Position numbers and translations under genes: made by a program. From NCBI GenBank assembly GCA_026261815.1, contig JAMPIT010000258.1, positions 7,679,501 through 7,743,500 on the forward strand: a DNA stretch of 64,000 nucleotides. The letters run 5' to 3'. This stretch comes from Monarcha castaneiventris obscurior. Its lineage: Eukaryota; Chordata; Aves; Passeriformes; Monarchidae. The notes beneath the pieces are model-generated. The model did not search any database, was not told the origin of the DNA, and saw only the letters and a list, made by a program, of their open reading frames with translations. Each line of letters opens with the position of its first letter. Position 1 is the stretch's first letter. Below, piece after piece: positions 43,271 to 56,500 of the stretch.

Positions 43271-45799
43271 AAAGAAATAAACTGCCATGACAAGTAACAA
43301 AGTGTATGTACAGTTTTCCAGCCACATTTTACACACACAGGAGTGACTTGCCACTGTTGCAATCTGCTGCTGGGACTGATTTTGCATCAGGATAACTTCC
43401 ATACGCATTCTCTAACAGAAAGTGGACTGTGATTTTAAGGTAACGATGACAGATACCAGAAGCACAACACTGTAAACTGGGATTGGCTTTCTGTGTTCCC
43501 CAAATTTCTCTGGTTAAAAGTTAGTTTTGCATTATTGAACTCTTTTTCCATACTGGTGGAGGACTCCTTTGAGAGATGACATAGGTTTCCAAGGACCTTC
43601 TGGACAAACATCCAAAACATCGTTAAGTTCCATCTTGAAAGTTGCCACAGATCATTTTTGTCTGCTCTTTACTTCTTTGTCCTCCCTCCTCTTGTTGTGG
43701 AGTGTTATGAAACTGCACTTCCCTTCTTCCCAGTTTTCAGCTCAAGCTTCTTCATGGCCATTTTATATCAGCAGCCAGATTTTATCCTATTCTTTATGTT
43801 CTCTTTCCTATACCAACAGTGTCCTTTAGTTTAAATAGCTTTTTTCTCCCACATGTATTTACCACTGGATAGGTTTCTACCTTGGGTCTTCATGAGGTCT
43901 TAGACCACAGAACATATAACCCCCATAAAATATTCCACTTTCTTCAGACAAAAGTCTTATTTTAGTTCACATTAGCCAATAGTATCTTCTCAGGCTTCAG
44001 TGGTTCACACCAAACAAGAGAAACCATTTGTTATGTAAACCCATTTGGATCAGACTTACAATGGCACATATCCTTGAGTAGCACACATCCTGCTTACAAG
44101 ACTGCAGCTCCCTCTTTTGCTAACAAATCCTTCAGCCAGCAATTTCACTAGCACTGTTAGGGCTGAAAAAAAAGGTTTCAAAATATTGTACCATAATACT
44201 TTGGTTTGGGAACAATGTTTTATAAATACAAGAGGCGAACATATTTTTTCTGAGGAGTAGCATCATGTTACTTGTTTGCTCAAAGTGTCTGGAGACTTAC
44301 TGATGGACCATGAAGTCCAGACTGTAGGTAATGACTGTGCTTGGACTTCAATTGTTAATTGCTCTTCATTATTTGCTTCTTATGAGTCATATTATGCCAT
44401 TATAAAGTCAGAAAGCATTAGGAATTGAATAAGGACACAGGAGGGATACCGAGCAAAATAAATAACCAGTCATGGGCAAAGATCAGTGAATATTTGGTGT
44501 GGGCAGATTGCAGTTGACAAATAATGCTAAAACTTAGTGTTTGGTGACTAAATGTAAGTAAGAAAAGAATTTGTGGGACCATTCAATAATAAAGAAGGTT
44601 TTTTGTGAGTGGCAAAGCTAATGAAGTTGCCCTCTGTGGTATTGTTTGGGTTTTTTTTTAATTTCTCTCCCCATCACAATGTCCCATTTTTTGTTTTTGG
44701 TAATACCCTGTGCTAGGCAAAGGACTGCCAAGTTTTTGTATGAACTGCACCTTTTACAAAAGGAAATAAAAAGGATTAAATCAATCCAGACTGTAGAACA
44801 ACTCACAAGGGCTCAAGAAGGTTGAGTTTGTTTGATGTGCATCTGTCTTGGGGTGAGTTTATGATGTGTATTCCCTATCGCTGCTCTATGCCCAGACATA
44901 GACAAAGCTGCATCTGCAAGGTGTGAGGTAGTTTGAGTTACAAAACACTGCATGCTTGTGACAATTCCTGCATTATGTCCCTTTTAGTTAATTTGTGGCA
45001 GACCAAAGGAACGCTTTACAGCAAGCAGAAGTGCTGCTCAGCTGCTAGGAAAGCTGGTTTGTGAAGGGCAGGGGCACAGTGAGGCTAGAAAAATCCAGGT
45101 CTGTATGTTAGGTGCATAAATGAGATGTCCTTTCTTTATTGGGAAAACTGATTTCAGGATTTCTGAGGAACAGGGACTTCCAAATGTTCCAGTAATTAAC
45201 TAAAAAATGTTTAGACAATGACATCTTTCTTCTACAAGAAAGCAGTGGCATCAGTTCTCCTTGGTTTTGTTTATTTATTTTGGGCAATCTAGAGAAAATG
45301 GTGGGAATCACAGTCAGAACTTGCATCACCTTGTATTTTTCATGCTTTATTTCATTTCTGTTAAAGTAATTGAGGTAATGTGTCAAGGGTCATTGAAAAT
45401 GGTCTTAAATATTCTTCTCAAGTCTTTTTGAGCTGTGTATTAATTCGGGTGTGAACTTGGCTGGGTGTTGGTTTGGTTGTTTGGCCATCATTGATGCCAA
45501 GTGCACTATTCTCCTCCAGAGATTTGCTGCGTGATGTTGGGCAAGTCTTCCTGCCCTTCCAGCCTGCACTGTTGAGCTTGAAGTTCTTTGGCACAGAAGT
45601 TTATGTCTGGCTGAAGGCATGGCTTCCACCCAGCATGGGGATGGGGGACCTCAAATATCACAATTCCAGTACAAAAAAACAAATTTACAGTAAGACTGGT
45701 CATTGCACATAATGGATCAGCTTAACTGTGTCATTCTCCTTCTGAGAATCTCATTTAGGCATCAAAGCCATCACCACAGGATGTAAATAGTCTTTCAAA

Positions 45800-46170
45800 A
45801 ATTAAGTAAAGATGACACACATGAGCTGATTTTTAATTCTTTTACTCCAAGTCATGCACATATTGTGGCTTTTTTCTGTGACAAGTTATTTCAATTTTAT
45901 TCCTTTCTCCAAGAATCATTTATCGACTTCAGCCATTTGTCATTTAGACAATCACTATGATCTTTAATTCTGACTTAAAAATCAATACAATATGAGACAT
46001 AATTAATACACCAATTTGCCAGCAATTAGACAGGTCTACCCTGATTGTCCAGCCAGCAACACACATACCAAGAAGAATGCTAAAAATTGCCTTTTGCTAT
46101 TACCAATAAAATATACAATTAGCCATCAGGCCAATGGGAATCACTTATTTATCTGTCCTAGAAAGGAAAA
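45800..46170. promoter_or_regulatory. Candidate conserved noncoding element, homeodomain-site rich
   Basis: About 370 bases dense in AT-rich factor-like motifs: CATAATTAATACACC, AGCAATTAGACAGG, TACCAATAAAATA, ACAATTAGCC and AATCATTTATCGAC. No open frame of note and no simple repeat. Calling it conserved is inference only. Confidence 0.28.
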
Positions 46171-47395
46171 TAATAGAGAGTGAAACAGAAAATGGAACTC
46201 CCTTAGAATGATTGGTATCCTCACTTGTGATTCATCTGTCATGTCCAAGACAGCTGAGGTGAATGGAAGAGACGTTGTGCAGTGACCTTAAACAAGATAC
46301 CTGTTGTTTAAAAGACCAAAGTTAAGGAAACGAATTTCACCCTTTCACTGCAGAATTAAAGGTCAAACTACCTGACTCCTAAAGCAGACCCACTGAATAA
46401 CCATGCTGCCCAAGCCCCTGTGACAGCCTTCCCTCAAGGTCATCAGATGAATGTAGGGTAATGTTTAACACAGCTGGGAGGAGAAAACAGAAGGAAGTGG
46501 GATGTGGTGCTGGGAAAGGCATACACAGTATCTCTCTGGTACTGCTAAACTGGATTGCAGGGACCATGGGGAGGGAGACATCCTACACGCCCTGGGAGAA
46601 GTCCCATGTAAAGGTCAGGAATAATAGGAGCCAATGCTCCTTCATTTCCTTACCACAGTTTTGTTACTGCCCATGTGTGAAAAAAACATCCCTGAGTGGC
46701 CAGCCAGGCAGCACTCACAAATTTTTTCAATGTAGCACTCATCCATTAACCATAAATAATCTATATTTATCCAAGGGGTCCCTAACAAAGCCATGTGTAC
46801 ATTGCACAGAGCATTAGGCTATCAAGGTATAAACTATTTAAAGCAGCCAGTGTTTGAATTGTCATTTCTCAAGTTTAACATTATGTTATTTCAATATCTA
46901 AAGCCTCCTTCCCAATGCAGCAAAAATTCAAAACACATTGAGAGAAAATGTAAAACATACTAACTTGATTATTATGAGTGCTCTGGATTGTGTCACAATT
47001 CACTATTAATTTAGCCCACATTCCAGTGGCTTCTCCCTTCCCTCTGCATTCTGGACCAATCTGTCAGAGAAGTACACCACCAATTAAATAAGAAAGGTAT
47101 ATTTGCATGTATGTGTTCTAAAGTCTGCTCCTTGGAGGAAATGTTTGGAATATGCAGTTTAGGGAGCATTGTTTTCCATTAGCAACCAGAAGTGATAGAC
47201 TGATTTTGAGGGTCATTTATGTAATAAATTTCTTCTGGGCATCAGGGACATGGTCAATTCTGTGAATATCATCGTGGGCCTGATAGTGAGGTTTGTGTCA
47301 GCTGCTCTCACCCATGATGGAAACCCAAATGATGGTTAAATCCCCTCACTGAGAAACTGGTGCAGCCAGAACCAATTTCTGCTTTGGTAGTGGAG

Positions 47396-47570
47396 GAATG
47401 GCCTTGTGGTTACAACTCCAGAGTATGGTTCAGCAAAACCAGGTTGTGTTTCTGCCTCTTTTATAGACTGCCAGTGTGACCTTGGGTGAATCATTTATTC
47501 TTTTCCACCTGTAAAGTGACCAAAATGAATTTACCTATTTTCTCAGCTTAAGAACATAAATACTTAGGGG
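47396..47570 (+). mobile_element. MIR-like (CORE-SINE) remnant
   Basis: Contains GCCTTGTGGTTACAACTCC, then CAGTGTGACCTTGGGTGAAT, then TTCCACCTGTAAAGTGACC. These line up with the MIR pattern of a GTGGTTAG-type start, a GTGTGACCTTGGGCAAGTCA core and a CATCTGTAAAATG end. It is a dead, ancient tRNA-derived SINE; any present function would be secondary. Confidence 0.65.
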
Positions 47571-50500
47571 TTACTTAACCTTATCTAGTGCAATGACTGT
47601 ACTAGGCACAATGGGATCCTCCTCTTAAAAGAACTATTGTGAATGTAGTATTTATTTAGGGCATTTTGACAACACTGTGTCCAAATCAGCTTTTGGAAGG
47701 AAATGCAAATAATGCACATAATCAGACTTTTCAGAGGGGTGGTTTTCAGGAGACTTTTGCTGATTTCCTGGCCACAGAGTGTGCAATCAGTATGGCAGGC
47801 ATGTATTAAAGAGGCAGCAACTATTCCTGGTCATCTTTGTTGCTCTTTCACAAGTTAAAAAGCCAATCTTCAGAGTACCTTTTAAAAGTCTCACAGAAAG
47901 ATTTCAGCTCCCTGAAGAAAAATGCTCAGAATTCACCCTACAGAGCAACAAAAAGACCATGGTTCATCTCCACCAGAACACTGGACAGATCCCTCTCTGA
48001 GGGATTGATGAGGTTTTGATGTATTTGTTTTTTGTACTTGGTGGTGGTAGTAAATTTTGGGCAAAGTATTTGGGATCCAAACTGTTTGTAGCTGGACAGC
48101 CCAGCTGCAACATCTCTCTCCATTTTTTACCCAGAGGGGGCCATAAATGCCCAGCTGAGCACTCCCATCTGAGTTTCTTGCTTATGGGAGAAGAGCACGT
48201 CCCTCAGGGAGGACACCAGCTCCTCAAGTCACTGTCAGTGTGCGTGAGACAATAGTTTGAAGGATTAAGTGAGAGACAAAACCAAAAACTTTGTGTTCTG
48301 TGCTAGGCAAATCCCATAGGTACATCTCCTGAAGAGCAGACATTTTCAAAGGCCGCCTAGGGTGGTCTGACTGCAGAGTCCTAACCCCAGGGAGAGCAAA
48401 GTTTAGCAAATATGTGGCAGAGGTTGGGGAAGATTCTTCCCTTGTAGAGTGGATCTGCTTTAAAAATGTTCTCTTCTTTCTCCAGGCCTTTTGCGTGCTG
48501 ATGCTCAGCTACTTCTCTGAGGGATAAAACTGGATTATGCAGGGTTGGCTCTGGAAAGACTGGAGGTGGGTTCCAGTCTGATACCTCAGACAAAGTTATT
48601 AACCACGGCTCCAGTGCATCCTTGTTGCTCTCTGCCCTTTGTGGAAGTGCCCAAGCAAGGACACTCATCACCCTCCACTCCTGCTGTATCCTACAGCCCA
48701 GCGAGCACCTCCAGCAGGACTCTGTCAGCCCTGCTGATCTCTTCCACTGGCTGGAGAGGGAGCCTAATGCAGGTGTTTCAGTGAAACTTATACGATCCAG
48801 ATGTAAATCCAGTGGCAAGTCCCTCAGGATTAGACATGTCTGGAAATGAACGTTATTGGGCTGATAAGATTTCTGAGCATTTTTTCCACAGGAAACCCAC
48901 TGATTTTCATCTCCGGGTTTGGCACGCAAGCTCCCTAAGGCTCCTGCAGAGGCATACCTTGGATTGCCTGTGACAAGATATGAACAGGAGAGCTCCAGCT
49001 GACACGAAAGGCCAGGCTGGGATGGCAGTTAGGAAGGAAAAAACACTCTATTCTTTACTGTCGACTTTGAAAATGTGTTCAAGAAAGGATTATAATGTCA
49101 GGATTGTAATACTGGTTGCGTAAGAATCGCTGTTTGGAGGAGCTGTTTTTGGAGAAAAAGCTGAGAGAAGAGGCCATTCACTTCATTCCTGCAGATACAC
49201 CAAATAAAAAGGGATCAGCTAAACCACAGACAAGCCCCTTTTTTCTTTTGCAACTGTTCATTTTTTCCATCAGAGCTCAGACCATGGAGCTAAAATCCAG
49301 TAATGAAAACCTTCCTTGCAGCCCATGGTTTTGCAGTGCCTTAGACCAGGCTGAGATTGAAGTCAAATGGAGTTGATCCCCAATTTCCAAACTGCAGCGG
49401 GGCAGACGATGGTCTGAGCTTCAATCTCCACACAGATGAAACTGCTGCAGTGGGACTGGTTTCCGGGCTGATGTTTTTCATCTCTCAGTTACTGAGAGCC
49501 TGAGAGGAAGCAGAGAAATGTTATCAATTCCCTCTGCTCCTGACCATCCATCTTTCTCTGCTGGCATACCTGACAGCTTGAAAATTATCAGGTAGCTGCT
49601 GCTTTTTGATTTCTTCTCTTATCTCTAATCCACTGTCTCATGAAATGGCACGTAAATGCTTTAAGGGCATTCTAGCCAGGGGAGTGTGCTTTCCCCTCTA
49701 GCCAGCAGGTAGAGCCAGCAAGCCTTGCATCGTGTCACAGGTTCATGGCAATTTCACAGAAACCTGGATAAACAGATCGCTTCCTCTCTCCCTTCCTCCC
49801 CCAGAGAAAGCCCTGACTCTAACAGTAATCCTAAAAACTTGTGCAGGGAATGAAGCATCTCACAGTTGGAAAATACTTGCAGAGGTGACCTTCTGTAATG
49901 AAGATTTCAGCATTTGCTCAAGTGACCGCCCAAGGAAGACCAGGAGATGGGAATCTCATTGGATGTAAACCATCATCCAAACTGTGCTAGCTTTGAGTTT
50001 GGGTTATTTTTTAGTAGGAAAGCAGAAAAGAAAAAATAATACCTTGCTGCTTTCCACAGCCATGTCCCTTACACTGCAAGGGGTGGAGGGCCGAGGAAAG
50101 GCTGCTCTGGGCGTTTGATGCCTTGGTACACTTGTTTCTTCTTCTCCACTGTAACCATGACTTTGAGTCATTATCTTCTTTCTCTAGCATTTAAAAGTGC
50201 TGTGTCCCAGAATCTCTGTTGGTTCAGGAGCTTCACGCTGGCCACAACCTGTGTCAGAACTACCCATAAGAACTCACTTGCCTATCCCACAGTCAGGGAA
50301 ATGGCTTTAAACCATGTGTTTTACAAGAAAACTATACTTCAGCTTGTATAAATCATAGTGTTATATCTAAGACAAAACCTAAATAATTCTACAGACAATA
50401 GTTATACATAAAGAATATATAAAAAAATTTTCATGATAGCATATGTACACAAACATCTTTGAACATATTTGTGAATCCTTAGACTGTTGCATTTCAGCCT

Positions 50501-53500
50501 GTGATGTTTGAATCATTTTATTTTAATATCATTAATGACCATAGCTTTAATTTCTCGTTTCAAAAACATAACTGACAACAACATCAAATCAACATTCACT
50601 TTTTATATAAAACATATAGTTACTCTTTTTCCCCAAGTGCTTTATAAAAAACCTTTTGAAACTGTTCTCCCATCCAATTTCTAAGCTTTCCCAGCACAGC
50701 CATTTACCTCTGCTAGGCACAGTTTTTCAGAAGGAGGTCAAGGATGGTGAAAGTTGCTATCACATCACAAGAGTTGATAGTGCTACTTTCCCCTCAATGC
50801 TTTCTTTTGCTTGCCTTGCAAGGCCTCTTTCAGTTCCCTTGACCCCGCTGCCCTGCTCCTTTCTACTGATACAAGAGAATTAATAATAGAGCTCCGGTTT
50901 TCACCGGAGCCGCACAACCACTGGGATATGGCAGTAAAACACACAAGCGAAGGCTCACAACAGCAAAGCCCCCCCACCTCCTGAAATCCATTTTCCTTGG
51001 TGCCTTTGATCTGGGGCAGGTGGGAAAGAAAGCAAAAGGCCTCTGGGAGAATTATGACCGCAGTGCCTTCCTAGGTGGCACGGCCGCTTCCTTGAGACTC
51101 GCGGTGCCATTAATGGCTCCTTTGTGCCAGCTTGTCTCAGACCACCAAGGCATTTACCCAAAGGCTAGAATGTGTGCAGAATAAAAAGTAACATTTTGCT
51201 GCTTCTTTCTGAAGGTCAGATTCGTTTCAGTCTCACAGCAGCTCATGCTCAGGCAGATGGGTAATGGGACAGCAGATTGGGGGAAGAAGAGGTTTTCTCA
51301 TCTCTGTTCTGTGGGAACAGCCATGACTTCTCACATTAATGTACTCTCCCTCCCCCACCCCAGTTTCTTTAAACCACTGGATAAATCCCCTCTTTATCCA
51401 CCTTCCAAAATCCACTAGGAAAGAGAAACAGCTCATCTCTTTGCACAATGTCATTGTGGCCTAAAAGGCCAGCACTGAATAAACACCCAGCTCTGTTCAC
51501 GGATGATTTCTGCTGTTGCAGTTGTGTCTTGCTAGGACTGCCAAAGTTCTGGGTAAGTCTTCCCATAATTTGCAGAAATTACACGCTGGACAGGTGATGT
51601 GGGTAGCCCTGTGACAGCTGTGTACAGAAGAGGTCAAAGAACCACAGAAGTTCTCTCCAAAACTTGAGAAGAACCTTTAAGAAACAGAAGTCTCTGGTGT
51701 TTTGTGTCTGATGGACTGAATGGAGAAATAAGCAGGTTGCACCAACTCCTTGTGAGTGCTCTGCCCTATCAGTGGTGTCAGGCATAAGAAACTCTAATTG
51801 TAGCTGAGCAGGGGATAGCCAAATTCTTCTACAGAAATCTCTGTCCCCCTTGCCCTCTCACCCTTCTGCTGCCACCTCCTCTCCTCCCCCTGGGCCTGGT
51901 GCTCATCCACAGACCATCGCCATGCAGCTGTGCCTGTTCCATGGGAGAGTGTAACCAGTTGTGGACGACACATTCAGGAATGCTTTCAAACTATATGGAG
52001 GGTGTCCCCAGGCAGAAAAACTGCTGAGTTTGCCTCAAGTAGTGCAAAAGCTGTCTTAAACCACAGGCAGAAATGTGACCATCAGGTTAATCTGCCCTGT
52101 ATCCAGCTGCCTTGCTTTCAAGAGAAACACCAGTGCATTATTCCCCCATTTTTCCCGAGTCTCCAGAAAACCCTTTCTAGTGAAGGCTGCAGACACAAGC
52201 GCTGAAGTGCTTGGTGTCCAAGGCAGTGTTCATGTGGAATTTCGATTTACAGCCACAATGGCTTTGGAAAAGTCATCGTATTTTTGAAACAAAAGAAACA
52301 GAAAAGAAAAATATCAAGGGGGTGGTAATGTATCTTTATAAGATCCTTTGTGATAAATTCTCAATAAAGGTCAGAGAAGCCCATTCAGACTGAATAGAAA
52401 AAAAATATGCTTGAACCCATGATTGTTAGGCTGGCTTGACTTCTCCAGTCTCCAGCATCTGTGAGTGAAGTATTGAAACCGGAAACTGAGAGTGATTCCT
52501 TTCCCCAGCTACCACTCTGAGACAGCACTGCTCAGTCGTGTAACTCCCTGAAGACATTAAAATGTCTTTCCCTTCCTGTAAAAAAAGATTTTCTTTTCCT
52601 TTTCTTAAGACATTAATTACAGGGTCACTGACTTTGGCAGATTACTTGCTAAATTGAGCTGCATTCTGATAGCCTATATTTTATTGGGATAGCCACCCAT
52701 CTCAACACCCAGCTTGGGCTTGACCTGAGATTATCCAACACTGAAATCATGACTCTTTAAATGGAATGGATTAATGTCTGCTCTAAAGTGATCTAAGACC
52801 ATTGAAGAAAGCCACAAGCACTCACCTTTCTCCAGCTCCTGGCCATATGGACCAGCCTCTCCTTTTGTCTCAACACCAACTATCATAGAGCTACATGGGC
52901 AGTTTAACCTGCTTGGTGATCTACCTAAAAAAAAAAAATTAAAACATTGCAAATGTCTTCCTGTTAGGGTGGTTTTAAGCTGGATCAAAGATAAGGACCA
53001 AATCTTCCATAACTGTGATTGTCACCACAAAAAGGTCACAGGAGTAAATGCCCTGCTCTGGCATCAGCAAGGTTGTGGTGAACAGTGGGAGAACCCATAT
53101 TTCCTTCTGGAAATGGAAATTCTCCCAGGAATGGACCACAGGAAAGCACTGGAGAGCTGTGGGCCTCAAATCAGGTCAGAACTCCCAAACCAAGGCACTC
53201 ATCACCCCCTGACCCAGGTGGGGGCTCAGAAGGAGCAGCAGAAGGAACTCAGGTTTCTCTTCCCAGACCACCAGTAGATTCATGTGGAAGAGGACACATA
53301 AGCTGGTCCCTGGCCTGAAAAATCTTTCTCATCCCTTGCTTTCACATCTTGGTGTTGGGTTTTATGTGACACAGATGCAGAGCCATTCACTGGATTGCCA
53401 TAAACCCTCACTGTTCCACTAAGTCTTTCAAGTACAGCCCATTATCAAACTGAAACAAGCTCTCTGGCATTTGAAAATTGAGAGGATTTTGTAAAAAAAA

Positions 53501-56500
53501 ACTCAAAAAACAAATTTTCAGTTTGTGTTTTAAAGTTGATGATGGGCAATCTCATAATTTAGTAGCTATGACAACAGTGGGGTTTAACACAGCAATTCAG
53601 CCTTCCTGATGCTTGGTCTAAAAAGAAGTGGCAGAGATTTTTACTGCCCCACCTGCAGGTGAAACCCCAGGGCTGGTGCAGACATCCCCTGGCTGCAGTT
53701 TGGGATCAGCACGGTGTCCTTGCAGAGCTGTGGGTCTGGCTGGAGCACTCCTTCATCAATAGGCACCATTTATCACCAAGATGCGGCTGGGTTCCAGCAG
53801 TGACAGAAGGAAAACACTGGCAATGTTTTCATTAAAAGGTACAAAAGATTTGCAGGGTAGCTGACAGAGGCCATATGTGACCTGCTCAGTGTTCAGCGGG
53901 GCTGATAAAGAGCAAAAGGAGTGTCCTGTGAAGGTAAAGCTATACCTCACCTTAATGAACAGCCACTCGGGGTAGGAGGTGGGAGAGGATGATCAGATTT
54001 CCTCTGACCTGGAGTTCAACTTCTTTGGATGCAACCAAGAGTGGCTGAGATAGCAAGGTAGCTCAGAAAAAAGAGAGTGAGGAAAGGCGGAGACCCTTCT
54101 TTTCTTCCTTAAGAAGCTTGGCCTGGGGCTGTTTGCAAGCTGCCAGCAGCAGCAGTGACCTGCAGGCAGACCATTGTGCTCTGCATCTCCCAGCAAAACC
54201 TTACCAGGATAAGCACCAGGATGAGTGCCAATATGTCTCCTGTTTTCACAGGTGGAAGCATTTTGGAGGTGTGGAGGAGCAAAATCCACCCACTCCCCCC
54301 AGCCAGCCTTGCATGTCCATTTTACACATATGTGGTCATTGCTGCTAATGGCCATAGGTGGCAGTGGCCATCAGCAGCATCACCAAGGCCTTGGCAGACT
54401 AATTAAATATCCCCTCCCCTTGGTCTCTGTCAAGAGTTCAGAGAGCTGCATCTCCTCATCTTATCTCAAAGACATGCAGAAGTGCTACAGGACTGGGCTG
54501 AAATTAAGACAGTTTCCTACAACAGGGTAAGGTGCTCTTCTCCAACCTCAGTGAACACAAGATGCTCATCTGTCCTCTTCATCTTCCTGCTACTCTTCCC
54601 ATCTGCCTGATGCTGATGTTCCTTAGTTACATGTTTACAGAGTGTTTCATATTTGGTACCTTTTATTTCATTCTAGTGTTTTCAGCTGCTACTGTGAAAT
54701 CAATAAAACAGACTCTTACTGATGCAGCACAGGAGAGATGATCTGTACAATCACACCGGGCGTAAGAGGAGAAGGAAACAAACCTCGACCTCATTTCATG
54801 CTGTTGAAAAACACTTGAATAAATCCAAACATTTCCTCAAAGTTAAACCGGAGGTCAGGGATAGAGGAAGAGACTTGAAGTTGCTTCATTCCCTGTAGGC
54901 TTGAGATCAGAGTAAACCACAGCTTGCTTGTAACACCAGGCACTGACACGGAGCCAGCTCTGGGGTGGCACTTGGCAATGTTCAGTCCAGCCAGACCAGA
55001 GGCTGCAATTCCTCTGGCTGAAGGCATCTGAGTGCCAATTCACCTGCCAGTGGCTGGGACCCTGGTTACAGCAGTGCTGCAAAAAAAACCACTGCAAATG
55101 CTTTATCAATTAGGCATGGGAACCACAGAGAGCTGAATGTCCCCACAGCTAAAAGGCTAATATAAATAACTATATTTAAAAATGTTATTTATTGTTTCTT
55201 CAAGTAGCAGGCCTTCCCAGCCCCACGGCTCTGTGGCTGGGATATGGTTTCACAGAATTTACGTGGGCACTTGCTGAGGTGTGTGGGGGGAAGGTTTGTG
55301 TTACAGCACCCTGACACCCTCTCCTTGTACATCACTTGTTACTCACCTCGCTCCTGCCCTCTGCTCGCCTCCTTCCCTGCCCCATCTGTGCAAAGGAGGC
55401 TTTGTAGAGCTGGCAGGGTCAGTGATTAATTACACAAAGACAAACAGAGTTAATATTCTTCCTGGATAGAACTAATTACTCAAGTGTTTGCTTTTATAAA
55501 CCTCAGATTGATTGTTTCAGAGACAAATCAGTCTAATTGAAAAGACCGTTTGTTTCCAAGGGGGGAAAAATAACATGTTTGTGCATCATGGGTTTGGGGG
55601 GAGCTTTTCTCCCCTCCTTTTCAAAAGGGAGGCAGTGAAAGAGTTGGTGCATATTGTTGCACCCTCACTGGACATCAGGGCTACCCCTGTAGCTGTGCCT
55701 CAGCCATTCCCAGACCATTTCCCCTTTCACACAAGCTGTTATTTCTCTCACCAGCACTTTGTGGAGGATCATGGGGCGTGAGGTGCAGGGTATGCACATA
55801 CTGAAAAGCAGCCCCAGCCCAACATGCTCAGGATTTAGCTGAACAAAGGCAGAAGGAGAGAAGGGGCACAAGACACACTCACATCTTTTGCTTGTATATT
55901 CTCTGAATCAATTCATGAAGCCTCTCACATCTGGGGAACTGAAAACAACTGGCATATCATTTCTGCTCCAGTGCACTCAAAACACTTTACTGCCTTTCTG
56001 CTGCCTGAGTCTGGCGTGTCACCTCCTACTCTCTCCTCTCCTTGGCACCTCACCATCTCAGAGCACTTTGAACTCCTTTGTCTTTCCTTGCAGCCCTCCC
56101 TCTCCGATGTCTTCTTTCACTGATGTCTCCTCTGACCTTTTTCATTTGTGTTTGTTCCTTTCCAGGAGATTCAAGCAGACTGGATTGGATTCATGGAAAG
56201 CTGCCTGGGTGCCGTAACAGAAAGTACTGACACTTGAGACTAGGTACAACAGAGAGCTGGCATGAAATGCATGCCTGGGCCCTTCACCCCTGAGAAATCT
56301 GGCCCAATGGACTGAAGCAAGGAAGTGGAAAAGGGGTCACATCTCAGGAGGGACCTTGAGTATTGCTGTGCCAAGATGTCCAGGAATGTAGACTGAGGCT
56401 GGGCATAGATCTCCAGCTCCTGATCCCACTTACAGTACTGACCTGCTCAGCTTTTGTCTGCATCACTGTCCACATGGCCTCTTGGGAGTGAAGGGAAATT

